64,000 nt of DNA from Apricaphanius iberus (Eukaryota > Chordata > Actinopteri > Cyprinodontiformes > Aphaniidae). Location of the stretch: contig JAPXFQ010001786.1 of the NCBI GenBank assembly GCA_028564705.1, forward strand, positions 744,001 to 808,000, read 5' to 3'. Positions 37,398 to 48,515 of this stretch are shown piece by piece. Within the stretch, counting starts at the first letter, position 1; the number at the start of each line of letters is the position of its first letter. The translations under genes and the position numbers were made by a program. The notes under the pieces were generated by a model. The model saw only the letters and a list, made by a program, of their open reading frames with translations. It had not been told where the DNA came from and did no database searches.

Positions 37398-37493
37398 ATG
37401 ACACGCATCAACAGAGAGAGTTCCCAGCAAGTGCGTCAGATGCGACTTGAAGGAAAATCAACGAGGGAGATCCATATGTGTCTAACCCATTAG
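37398..37493 (+). pseudogene. Helix-turn-helix N-terminal remnant (transposase-like)
   Basis: ATG at 37,398 opens 31 codons ending in TAG: MTRINRESSQQVRQMRLEG, then KSTREIHMCLTH. The EGKSTREI core resembles the first helix-turn-helix of Tc1/mariner-type or other transposase DNA-binding domains. The stop lies in the 8 bp later duplicated by the hAT insertion at 37,496 but precedes the insertion point, so the frame was already closed. No continuation is found after 38,157. It is probably what is left of the transposase gene, divergent from the 209-aa gene. Confidence 0.4.
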
Positions 37494-37495
37494 TA

Positions 37496-38149
37496 CAGTG
37501 GATATCAACCTTTTTGTCAACCAGATGTGGCTAAAACAACAATGCACCTGTTTTTAATTGTTTTTCTTTTGTCCCCACCCTGCATACGCACACACACACA
37601 CACACGCACACACACACTACTACCACCACAAATTCGCCGAGTGCTTCACTGACCAGAATCTGACCCGCACAGATCAGAGTCGCATACAAACGCAGTGTTG
37701 ATACAATGCATTTTGGACAAACAATGAAGCAGAAAACAACTCTCTGTTTGAAATTATTTAATTTAATATGAATTTCAACGCTTTATTTTAGAATGTTTCA
37801 GTAAACTAATGTTTAAGTTTATGTTCTACGATTTCAGACTATCTGTGAATGCATCTGCTTTCTACAGCTCCTGCTGACAGCAGATCGGGGAGAGAAAAAA
37901 CCCATTTCTTTGCTCAGCTGTGTGAATTATGAGGGCAGATATGAGACGAGTGGACAGGTTAGTTGTTGTTGCTTTGGTGTTGCCTAGTTACAGCAGACAG
38001 TAACTGGCTTTGAGTAATAAAATGCCTGTTTGAGACCAACCACTTGTTGTCCTTCTAAAGTTTAGTCGGAGCTACATTCATTTATATTTTTCCAAAATGA
38101 TTTGGCGACCCCAGGAATTATCTCGCGACCCCAAGGTTGAGAATGGCTG
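37496..38149. mobile_element. hAT non-autonomous element, 654 bp
   Basis: Flanked by an exact 8-bp duplication cattagta (37,488-37,495; 38,150-38,157). The ends are 'cagtggatatcaaccttttt' and the inverse of 'cagccattctcaaccttggg', typical of hAT. The right interior has 'atttggcgaccccaggaatt', also a familiar hAT MITE feature. It contains a (CA)n run at about 37,588-37,618. No coding capacity. Confidence 0.92.
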
Positions 38150-38157
38150 CATTAGTA

Positions 38158-39120
38158 TATGCTCGAAATCCCTTACAGATTCCCAAAACAGCACCATTTT
38201 CACTATGAATCTGAAAAAACAAACAAACAAAAATCCATTTATTTTTTCTCAATAATTTGTCGGAATAATAAAAACGTATACATTTAAAACAGATTGCTTG
38301 AGTAATGTATAATTAATATATAATACACACAACAACTTAATTAAGAATTTATTATAAAATATATAAATTGATAAATTTGATAAATACGCTATTACGTTGT
38401 TTTTGCGTTGTGTAACTGATTACCATCTTCAAGCATCCCCCCACCAAGCTTTGCTCCCCATCGCTACAGTATGTAACCATGTCTATTCTGGTGTTGCAAA
38501 CATTCCGTGGTGAGCCGAATAGTCATGTGATTGCATAAATATTTTAATAGGCTATTACGTTGTTTTGCGTTGTGGAACTCTGTCATTTTCATCCAACAAC
38601 AATAACATAAAAAACCACGAGTTTATCACAAAATTAAAGAAAAGTACATTAGGTTAAAAAAAAGATATACTTTAGGTTCATAGAAATAAATCTAATTGTT
38701 TACAGATATGACGTTTAAGGCTACTTGTTATAATGTGTTACAGAACTCATTTGGTGAAGTTTAGCCTGTGTTAACTGTGTGTAACTTAAGTTTATGGAGC
38801 CTATGATAAACTTTGACAATAGAAGAAGCAGGTTAATTACAAAAAAGTGAGCAGTTTGTGTTGCTATATCCTAAATGGTTTGCGCAACCAGCTCTGCTTT
38901 TTCTTCAGTGGACGTGCATACTGATAATAATATCATGTCGATGAGAATTCTGTGAGAGAAGCGCCATCTCCTGGTCATACTCTGTATTTCAATTAATGGG
39001 TGGAGTTGCAGTAAAACTTTGACACTCCCAGGAGAAAGAGGGAGGCCACTGGGATTTGGAGGGAACTCTGCCGTTAATGGGCTGGAAAGGGCACGCCATT
39101 CGTCCGGCGTTTACTCTGAA
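38158..39120. other. AT-rich interior of the TA-flanked transposon
   Basis: No exon recognised. A short direct repeat, 'gctattacgttgtttt' with 'gcgttgtg', occurs near 38,388-38,410 and again near 38,552-38,575. Confidence 0.4.
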
Positions 39121-39869
39121 TGGGAACTTTTAAACTGCTACTACTGTACCATCTACGATAATTCTCTCGTCTTTTTTTCTGTTATCTGAATATTAAACAG
39201 CTAATAATCTCATACGGTTGCAATGTTTATTTTACTTCTTCTTTGGCACTATCCAGTTTGCGTCTGTACTCTGCTTCCTAGCGGGATTCTACAGTACTAC
39301 ATGCAAAGCTATTTCAACATTTGTTGCTTGCGTCAACGCCAGGTTAAAAAGTGAATATACTTTCAGCCTTGCAACATCAAGAATGTCTACTAGAATCATA
39401 ATCATTTAAATTCTTTTCATATCATTCACCTGTGTCTGGAAAAAAACATGATGCAGTCCATATGACAGTAAAATTGGCTATTTAAAGCACATTTTTATAT
39501 TAGTTCATATCCACATTATAAGAATGAATGTCTTGTATGGACAAAAAAATACAGTAATACCGATATGTTTAAAAAAAATACTGTGATATGAAAATAAGGC
39601 CATACCGCCCAGCCCTACTCTCTGCCCATTCTTACTCAGTTTGGGCTATATAGCAAAGAAGAATGGACAAAAATGTCAGTATCTAGCTGGTGTTGCATTA
39701 CCCAAATATTTTTCTGTATTTGGCCATTTTCTTTAAATGGTGATGGAAAAATCTGAAGGCTAAATATGATTGTAATTTCTTCAACTTCCTAAAAATCTAC
39801 ATGCGGCGTCTGAGAAAAATTTACTTGATGCTGAAAGCTTTAGGTTTGAGTGGCTGGGTGCATGGGTGT

Positions 39870-41515
39870 GCGTTGCCTTTTCTACCCCACTCTCTCTGCG
39901 TGGTGTGACTAAAAGGTGCAGCAGCAGGTGCACCTCACCAAGACTCATTAATTCCTCTACTTAAAAGGGGAGTAGATCCTGGAGACTGATGCCAGATAAT
40001 TCTTGCTCCTAGCATGGTACAAAGGCCAAATCTGGTCCTTGGTTCCTTGTTGCTACAGTTTTATCATTTAATCAAAGTCTTGTCCTCTTGTCGTCCTTCC
40101 AGTTCCAGAATCTTCCTTCATCGTGTCTGACATCTCCAGCCTCTATGCTCGTGACTGGCTTTAACAACACCAATAATCCATTTCACCAGCACTCTGGTTC
40201 TATCTTGGTCAGGCTCCACATCGCTCCTCACCTGGAAATCTCTACCATACTCACCAACATTGCCTTTTCCTCTGTCACCACATTTGACCAGTTATGAGTA
40301 GATTTATGGAGAAAATAGCTTATAATTTATGAGTATTGTAGGTTGAATTCATAGCATCAACATGCATGCAAAAAGGGGCATTCTACATTATTTTGCGCTC
40401 CAGGCGACATTTCAACACTCAAACCCCTCACACACCACCCATAGCAGAGAAAGCACGATTGCCCTTAAATATCTCCCCCTCCTACAAAGGAAAGAGTTCA
40501 AGAAAAATGTTGGGCAAATTGGTGATAATACTTCACGGATCAGTTACAACAACATCATTAGACAGATTGATGAGAAAATCAGAGAAAATCACATTGGAGT
40601 TGAGATCACCCATGCCGTGCTACGTGTCATAAAGCCTGGAAATTTCAAAGACATGCTTACTACTAAAGCGGACATGACAGTAGGTTAACTCAAGAGCTTC
40701 CGTCAGTTGCACCTAGGGGAGAAAAGCAGCACTGAGCTCTTCCAGGAACTCATGACGGCCAAGCAGTAAGAGCATGAAACACTGCAGCAGTTCCTGTACC
40801 GGATGATGGGGCTGAAACCGAGTGACTTTATAATACTAGGCAGCATCCAGTCAATTGACAAGGTTGCAGAGACAGACCAGAGGCTCAGATTTGCTGTCAA
40901 AGTGTCAAATTACCTTGTGGCCATCTGACAGACGAACAACAAGCAAGAGTGAAAGGAATTTTTTATATGAGGAGTGTGGCGCCTTTGTATGGGATGACAA
41001 ATAAGGAGAAAAGAGCACAGCTGTCATCCAAGACTTCTGTCCAGTGGAGGAACATCAAAGGGCTTTAGACCAACTCATCCATGTCCTGTCAAATGCACCA
41101 GTGCTTGCCTATCCTGACTTTGACCTCTCCTTTGTCTTACACACAGACACATCAGAAAAAGGACTTGGTTCTGTGCTGAACTAACGCCAGGGAGTAAAGC
41201 TCAGAGTGATTGCCTATGGGTCCAGAACACTCATGCCTGCTGAGCGCAATTACCACCTTCACTCAGGCAAGCTTGAATTTCGGGCACTTAAGTGGGCACT
41301 ATGTGAAAAATTCACTCCTCTTCTATGCACCCCACTTCACTGTATACACGGATGACAACCCGTTGACATTCATGATGAGCACAGCCAATCTGAAAGCTGC
41401 CGGTCACCGGTGGGTGGGTGAGTTCGCTGACTTCAGGTTCGGAGTGAGGTACTGGCCAGGAAAGGCAAACATGGATGCAGACAGACCGTCAAGTTTGCCG
41501 GTGGACATTGACAGC
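39870..41515 (+). mobile_element. Gypsy-type LTR retrotransposon, internally deleted
   Basis: A leader/LTR-like stretch at 39,930-40,100 ('ctacttaaaaggggagtag') precedes gag remnants at 40,362-40,920. These include IRENHIGVEITHAVLRVI and KPGNFKDMLTT, then ELFQELMTAKQ and LQQFLYRM. Protease and most of RT are missing. Sequence resumes at about 41,040 with the RNase H lead-in (QRALDQLIHVLSNAPVLAY, DFDLSFVLHTDTSEKGLG, IAYGSRTL.PAERNYHLHS). After a frameshift near 41,270 it continues with FTVYTDDNPLTF, GHRWVGEFADFRF and WPGKANMDADR. It is cut at about 41,515 by a Tc1-like element. No integrase and no 3' LTR. In active elements Gag forms the particle and RNase H removes template RNA; this copy is defective. 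Confidence 0.85.
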
Positions 41516-42892
<1,377 letters not shown>

Positions 42893-42895
<3 letters not shown>

Positions 42896-43025
42896 TACTT
42901 GTGTTTCTGATTTGTACTTGTGTTTCTGATTTGTATTTGTGTCTGATTTGTACTTGTGTTTCCGATTTGTACTTGTATCTTTGATTTGTACTTGTATTTT
43001 CTGATTTGTACTTGTATTATCAAAT
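42893..43025. repeat. Short tandem repeat, about 19-bp unit
   Basis: About seven variants of 'acttgtgtttctgatttgt' in tandem, beginning right at the Tc1-like right end. Units range from about 15 to 20 bp. Confidence 0.85.
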
Positions 43026-43067
43026 GAATCCGGACTTGTATTTTTCAAAACATGTACAAGTTACAAA

Positions 43068-43880
43068 TAAGCAGATGCAAGTCACAATACATAAGTCCTT
43101 TGGCTGTGCCCCAAACAAAATTGATACGTTCTACATTGTCATTGACGAGCACCTCATCCCCTCTGTGGTAATTCTGCATAAGGTTTAAACTTTTATTATT
43201 CAGAAGGTAAAAGACTGTTTATATAGTTTGCATGGTTGTAAAAATGGGTCTGTCACTATTGTTTATACAGGTAAGCTTTTAAGTCATAAAACTCTGGGGT
43301 GAGTTTTATTGCAAGCTGTAAAAAACAGGATGTCTGTAGAGTTGGGGTGTTGCCATAAAACCATAAATTCAGAATGAGCTTTTAAGAAAAAACGTCTCAC
43401 CCATATGACTGTATAATTTTCTGACAGCCAATAAGAGCTAAGACACTGTATGAAAATGTTCTGATTGGAGAGATTAGAAACGCCTAGAGGCCCGGTTGTC
43501 TATAAAGCTGTGAAATGAAGATCAGTTAATTGTTCAGATTTCTTTAAATCTGGACCACAGAGGAACGACGGGGGCAAAATTCCTCTGTAAAACTGCAATT
43601 TGTTAATCTGTTCAAAATAAATGTTAAATTGGAAATTGGCTCCATTTTGTCTCTGCTTGAACATGCATTGAATTACTTATGATAATTATTTAATTCAACA
43701 CCTCCCAAGCAACAGCTACTTGGGCGCTTTTGATGAGCTGTTTAAATCTCACTACGTTTTCAACCTGTCTGATGATGAGTCCTTGTTCCAGCTCTACACG
43801 TTTGTGCAATCAACAATCTACAACATCGATACTACAACATCAAGGGGATTTCCAAGAGTTTGTGAGCTTTAGGAAAAATT
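43068..43880 (+). pseudogene. Fragment of an uncharacterised fish multicopy protein, split by a solo LTR
   Basis: The first piece (to 43,163) contains FGCAPNKIDTFYIVIDEHLI. The second (from 43,705) contains YLGAFDELFKSHYVFNLSDD, then ESLFQLYTFVQSTIYNID and PRVCEL before a stop near 43,870. From memory these blocks belong together in a protein found many times in fish genomes. I know no function for it. A 537-bp LTR separates the two pieces. A one-base frame change lies just after the junction. Absence of a start and further exons makes this a relic. Confidence 0.55.
43164..43700 (+). mobile_element. Solo LTR of 537 bp
   Basis: Begins TGTGGTAATTC and ends TTAATTCAACA. It is flanked on both sides by CCTC (43,160-43,163; 43,701-43,704). 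A TATA-like 'gtctataaagc' lies near 43,499 and a polyadenylation signal 'aaaataaatg' near 43,614, in the expected order U3, R, U5. No internal region remains, so it arose by recombination between two LTRs. A 4-bp duplication fits retrovirus-like elements more than Gypsy, but I cannot assign the family. Confidence 0.7.
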
Positions 43881-44028
43881 CTTCAGCTAGGTAAAAAATG
43901 TTCAAGTGCTTGCCAGTTACTAATAACTCTAACTTTAAGACTTGACCATTCTTTGTATCCAAGCACCAGGTTTAAGTTAGTTTGTGCACAAGGTTGTTTT
44001 AGGTGACAATTTTCGACATATTCAGGTT

Positions 44029-46880
44029 TCAAAAACTTAGCTGTTCATGAAAAGGATTGTTCTCAAACTGTTCTAGGAAGCTCTTCGTGTTTAACAGATA
44101 TTCGGAAGATAATACTGAAGTCTGTAAAAAATTAGCAAACCCAATGACTCTTTGCAGCCAATCTTGGATTATTTGGATCTTTTGTGGGTCTACTCTCACC
44201 TGCCCGTCCTCCAAGATGTACCCGAGGAAGGTGATTGAGGAGACCTGAAACTGGCACTTCTTTGATGTACAGGCGGTTTTCCAGCAACCTTTGGAGAACT
44301 TGACGGACGTGGATCTTGTGTTGGTCGAGGGTCTTGGAGAAGATGAGTATATCATTGAGGTATACAAAAACAAACTTATGAAGAAAGTTTGGTAGCACAT
44401 CATTAACAAGGGAGTCCGAAAGGCATCACAAGACATCGAAATGACCAATAGGGGTCTTGAAGACGGTTTTCCATTCATCAGCCTGACCGGATCTGAACGA
44501 GATGGCAGATTCCTGGGATCTAGTTTGGAGAAAACAGATGCCTGACTGACAGGTTCGAGAGCTGATGAGAGTAACAAGAGAGAATACTTGTTTTTTATAG
44601 TGATTTGGTTGAGTCCCTGACAATCCATGCAGGGACAGAGGGAACCATCTTTCTTAGCCACAAGAAAGAAACCAGCACCAAGAGGAGATGATGAAGGACA
44701 TGTAATGCGTGCTTCAAGGGATTCTTGAATGTATTTTTCCCCTGCTTCTCGTTTTTTTGACAGGGAGATTGTTCAACGGGCGGAATAGAGAAGAGCACCG
44801 GGTAACAGGTCTATTGCACAGTTGTAGGGACAATGAGGTGGTAACGAGAGGGCAAGACCTTTTCGGAATGCCTGATGGAGGTTGTGATATTCTTCAGGAA
44901 CATTGGAGAGATCTGAGTCTGGTTGGGGACTAGTTCAAGGATTAGCTTTTCAGGTATAGCCGATCTGAGGCATGTCTTTAAACAATGGGAGCTCCAGGCT
45001 TCAATGCGACGGTTGGACCAATTAATTTTGGGATTATGTGCGGTGATCCAGGGGAAACCAAGAACACAGGGGTTTTATTTATAAGGGTAAACATAAAATT
45101 GAACCTCTTCATGGTAATTACCTGAAACTAGTTGATGGGTCTGGTGTGTAATTATAGTCATTTGCCTCCCATCAATTGCGGACGCATTTATGGGAGTCCT
45201 AAATGCAAAAACGGAAATATTACACTTTTCGACAATTTCAGGGTGTATTGAATTTTGCTTTGAACCGGAATCTATCAAAGCTGAACACTGAAAGGGGTTA
45301 TATTCTTGGTTGAAATAGAGCGTTGCTGGTACAGTCGATCTGTTTTCAAGATGGTTACCTGCCAGGACCCCTACTTTCACTGGCAGGACGACTCTTTTTG
45401 GCCGAATCGGACAGTTGGCTATGTAATGCTGAGGTGAACCGCATTAGTGACAACAAGTATTTGATAATCGTCTCTGTCTCTCCTGATGGGAAAGACGTTT
45501 TCTGCCTATCTGCATTGGTTCAAGAGAAGGTTCTCTAGGCGGTCAGGGCTGTTTGGAAATTGTGAGTTCTGCCTTTGGCTCGGAGCGATTTAAAAACATG
45601 GTCTTAGTCTTGGATCGTTCTCTAGAACAGTTATCTAACCTAACTGCCAATGTGATTAAGTTGTTCAAAGTTTTTGGCTCATCTCTAGATGCTAAATCAT
45701 CCTTTATTCTTTCTTCTGCCTGATAAAATGCTCCCTTTAACGCTGGAGCATTCCATCCTGTCTCGTTTGCCAAAATGTTAAATTCAATGGCGGAATCTGC
45801 AAATGAACTATTTCCTTGTCTATTTGTCCATACGTTTCTGGCGGACTCTTCCTCATTTTTTACCGGGGCAAAGGATTCATTAAATAATTCCTGAAACTCT
45901 AGTAGTAGTATATTTAACCATGGACTGGGGAGAACGAGAGAATGCGGGGGTGAAGACACATCCTGGAAGTGCAAAGCGGAAGTGGATAAATCTGCACGCC
46001 TATTGTTTACTTTTATAATTAATTCAAAAACCTGTTGATTAAAACAGTCAATGGTCCAAGATTGGAGAGTTAACTGACTTGACCATTCTTGTATGGTTCA
46101 CCCATGTTGTCCTAACAGCTTTCCCTGCTGGGAAATGGCTGCTGAAATGTGTGCTGTAGAGTCTGGATGGCCAAATTGTTCTGTTATGTTTTGGTTGCGT
46201 ATGACTCAAAGGCAGTGCAAATTTCAGACACGGAAGCAGAATAAAATTTTAGAAAGATTTATTTAAGTCTGGTTTTCTGTCGTCTCAGGAAAATCGCCAG
46301 CGTGGGTTGCAGGAACAAACTGTGATGGGAAGGTAGGTTTAAGTGAGGAGAGTAAAATTGGGGAATAAACTGAGAAGGAGTAGGTCTTACTTGAGGACAG
46401 GAGCAAGCAGGCTAGGTTGGAAGCAGTTGGATTCTTTTCTCTGTGGGTGGCTGGAGGTGATGTGTTCCTTTGATTGTATTTGTGCAGGTGGAGCGAGCGG
46501 ACAGGCAGGCGAGCAGACTTGGCGGAAATAGGTGAGCAGAGGGAAACCAATCCAGTGGAGGTTGCGGTGCAGAGGCTGACCTGGACATCTAGCAAGGTAA
46601 AGGTAAGTGACTCCTAGGAGATCCTTTCCAAGAGAACGAGAACTTGAAGGAGGATGCACAGGAGGACGAGGAAGGAACTAGACCTGGATCGTCGAGGAAG
46701 GCAGGGTGAGTATCTCACAAAGGAATTCAGAAATGTTTCAGAATTTCAATATTCTCTAAGGCTACGGTTGGCCGTGTTACAAGGCTTGTAGTGAGAACAA
46801 TCTGGTGTCAGCTTGCTGGATCCGCTCCTTTTTTGTAGCTGGTAGAGATCAGCTCCAACGAGCCGCACCTGTTGACAGCT
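44029..46880 (-). mobile_element. Gypsy-type LTR retrotransposon, 3'-truncated, reverse strand
   Basis: Reading on the minus strand from the right: an LTR-like region (about 46,880-46,200) with 'ccagattgttctcactacaa' and a TTAAATAAATC polyadenylation-type site; gag from about 46,170 to 45,543 (ISAAISQQGKLLG near the start, then FQELFNESFAPVKNEEESAR and FNILANETGWNAPALKGAF); protease at 45,380-45,075 with its ALIDSGS active site; RT at 44,661-44,029. The RT has MAKKDGSLCPCMDCQGLN and, in another frame, [12 protein letters not shown], where active copies have YLDD. The element ends near [10 protein letters not shown]. RNase H, integrase and the second LTR are absent. Several frameshifts occur. 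Confidence 0.85.
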
Positions 46881-46926
46881 GCCTTCCACGCCCCTGTAAA
46901 GAAGGTGAAAAAGTATAATTTTACCG

Positions 46927-47420
46927 ATGGAGTATCTTTGTGAAAGTGTTTTGTCAAAATATGATCTGCTTTCAAGAGTTTATGCTTTCGATTATGGGTA
47001 TTTGGACCACAAAAATTTTCCGACAAGGATCAATCCTGACAGCAGTGGCAACAGCATAGGGCTCCATTCCATTCAGACTCTTTGCCTTGTAAGAAACCTT
47101 CCTCTCATTTTTGGTGATCTTCTGCATGAGGGGAACCCAAACTGGACTTTTCTGTTGCTTTTATTACAGATCATAAACATATTATTTTCTACAAGTCGTA
47201 CATTTGGGATGAAATTAAATTTGAAGCATTTGATAATAGTTCAAATGGCTGTATCCAAATAGGAACCTCATTCCAAAACATTACTTCATGATACACTATC
47301 CTGCTTGCATTAGAAAACTGGTCCTGTAATACATATGTGGAGCATGAGATTTGAGGCTAAACATAAGATTTTCAAACATACCGTTAAGAATTTAAAGATT
47401 TAACACAGTGACTTGCACAA
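46927..47420 (+). pseudogene. Second fragment of an uncharacterised fish multicopy protein
   Basis: Open from 46,927 to 47,262 with RINPDSSGNSIGLHSIQTLC, LVRNLPLIFGDLLHEGNPNW and TFLLLLLQIINILFS. After a frame change it continues with PKHYFMIHYP near 47,272, then VIHMWSMRFEAKHKIFKHTV and KNLKI, then a stop. I recognise this order from multicopy proteins in fish genomes but know no function. It lies directly beyond the Gypsy LTR. Confidence 0.5.
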
Positions 47421-47524
47421 AAACATAAAATCTCCATCGGATATCACTGGGAGACATAACCTTTAAACCACATCGAATAAAGACCCGTTGAAATCTGTTA
47501 ATTTTACACTGACGATTTTGTTGT

Positions 47525-47642
47525 GTACAAATCTAAATACATTACAGATGCTGGGTCTCCTTTGCCATCTGAATCTGATGCAGCAGCTAATAGAAAGTTA
47601 ATCTTTTTTTAAGTGGACCTGGCTCAGGTTATCTGCAAGGCT
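47525..47642 (-). pseudogene. hAT transposase fragment, same family as 28.1-29.9 kb
   Basis: On the minus strand, 'cagataacctgagccaggtc' and the following 90 bp match 29,622-29,720 of the plus-strand hAT relic, including the Pro-Lys patch between the two C-terminal halves. Together with 48,466-48,515 it marks one hAT copy broken by about 0.8 kb of other sequence. Confidence 0.7.
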
Positions 47643-48465
47643 TACGGTGCTTACACACCGAACGCGATAGACACGACCAAAAAGTGTGACACACTCCCAG
47701 CTGGTCGCCATAACATTCGCACCTTGAAGCGTGTGCAAAGCGAACTTGCTACGCTTTAAAATATACCACTTTCACGCGCGTGAACCGGAAATGTGAAAGT
47801 ATCCTGGCTGGGACCGCTTTGCTGCCCTCCTCCTCCCTCCCTCCTTCCCCTGACCCTCCGTGAGCTCCAACTGTTTTCTGGTCTATGAGCTGACCATGTT
47901 AAATTTTGGGGACTGCTGCTGCGGGGGTAGACCCAGATGAGCAGAGGCGGAGGGATAAATAAACACCCCGGCTCCTCGCCCAGTTTGTGCAGCGAAGGTC
48001 CAAAATTTGTCCCGCCGCACACCAACTACCAAGCTGAGCGGCTGTCCATCTTTCTGCTGTTAGTAAAAGTTTATATGTGAGCAGCACTGGATGTGCTTTG
48101 GTGGAGACATTACTTGCCTGGGTCTTCGTGTTAGGAAGCTGTTTTGCGGCCACAACAGCTCTTTTAAGAGCCACCCACAAATCTGTTAAGAGCATTCCTG
48201 TCTAAATAGTTCCTCTTTATAATGTTTATTTTTTATTCCTATCTCTGTATAGAAAACAGCTGGTGTCATGTAGCTCGGGGTGATTAGCCACGGTGTTTAT
48301 CAGTTTACATGTCCTGCTGATGCTGTGACTCCATTCAGTCCCAGCATCACTGACACCCCTCAGCTGATTATTTGTTATTGCGCGACTTGACGCTGTAGTT
48401 GAGATTTCTCCGATTTCTGCGGCAGTCATAAAATGCAGCGTGTAACCAGAACATATGATAGAATA
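47643..48465. other. Insertion within the reverse hAT fragment, MITE-like
   Basis: Begins 'ggtgcttacacaccgaacgc', a start typical of fish MITEs. A matching right end was not found. It is more GC-rich than its surroundings at 47,760-48,060. Overlapping reverse-strand open frames show no known domain. Confidence 0.45.
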
Positions 48466-48515
48466 TGTACTGTTCTCCTCCCAAAAGCTCTGTCACATAA
48501 CTGCCAATACTTCTC
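48466..48515 (-). pseudogene. Short hAT fragment (YVTELLGGEQY block)
   Basis: The minus strand reads SYVTELLGGEQYIFY, matching the exon start at 29,317 of the other hAT relic. It joins directly to LINE sequence at about 48,515. Confidence 0.65.

Larger units (their letters stand above)
31611..39146. mobile_element. TA-flanked DNA transposon with 23-bp perfect TIRs, carrying a spliced gene
   Basis: The ends are 'cagtagtagcagtttaaaag' plus 'ttc' at 31,611 and its exact inverse ending at 39,146. The flanking TA (31,609-31,610; 39,147-39,148) is single in the homologous MITE copy near 6590, so it is a target duplication. Just inside the left end, a 14-bp-spaced set of 'tggtcattgac'-like repeats (31,641-31,710) looks like subterminal protein-binding sites. 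After removing two nested hAT elements, about 3.7 kb remains. It carries the three-exon gene at 36,295-37,155 and a divergent helix-turn-helix remnant. A 2-bp TA duplication fits Tc1/mariner or ISL2EU-like superfamilies, but no catalytic transposase is visible. Confidence 0.85.
31165..39617. mobile_element. hAT-type MITE copy 2, outermost layer of a four-level nest
   Basis: Left end 'taggcctgggcggtat' (31,165) and right end inverse 'tagggctgggcggtat' (to 39,617). Flanks 'atctctac' and 'ctctctgc' agree at 6 of 8 positions, consistent with an old hAT duplication. The MITE's own sequence is only 31,165-31,610 and 39,147-39,617, about 0.9 kb. It aligns with 5651-7175 apart from insertions. Everything between is a later insertion. 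Confidence 0.8.

Noticed and set aside
47756..48195. Overlapping minus-strand frames of 89-98 codons
   Set aside because: They fall in the GC-richer insertion inside a hAT fragment; two frames overlap and neither has a domain or promoter.
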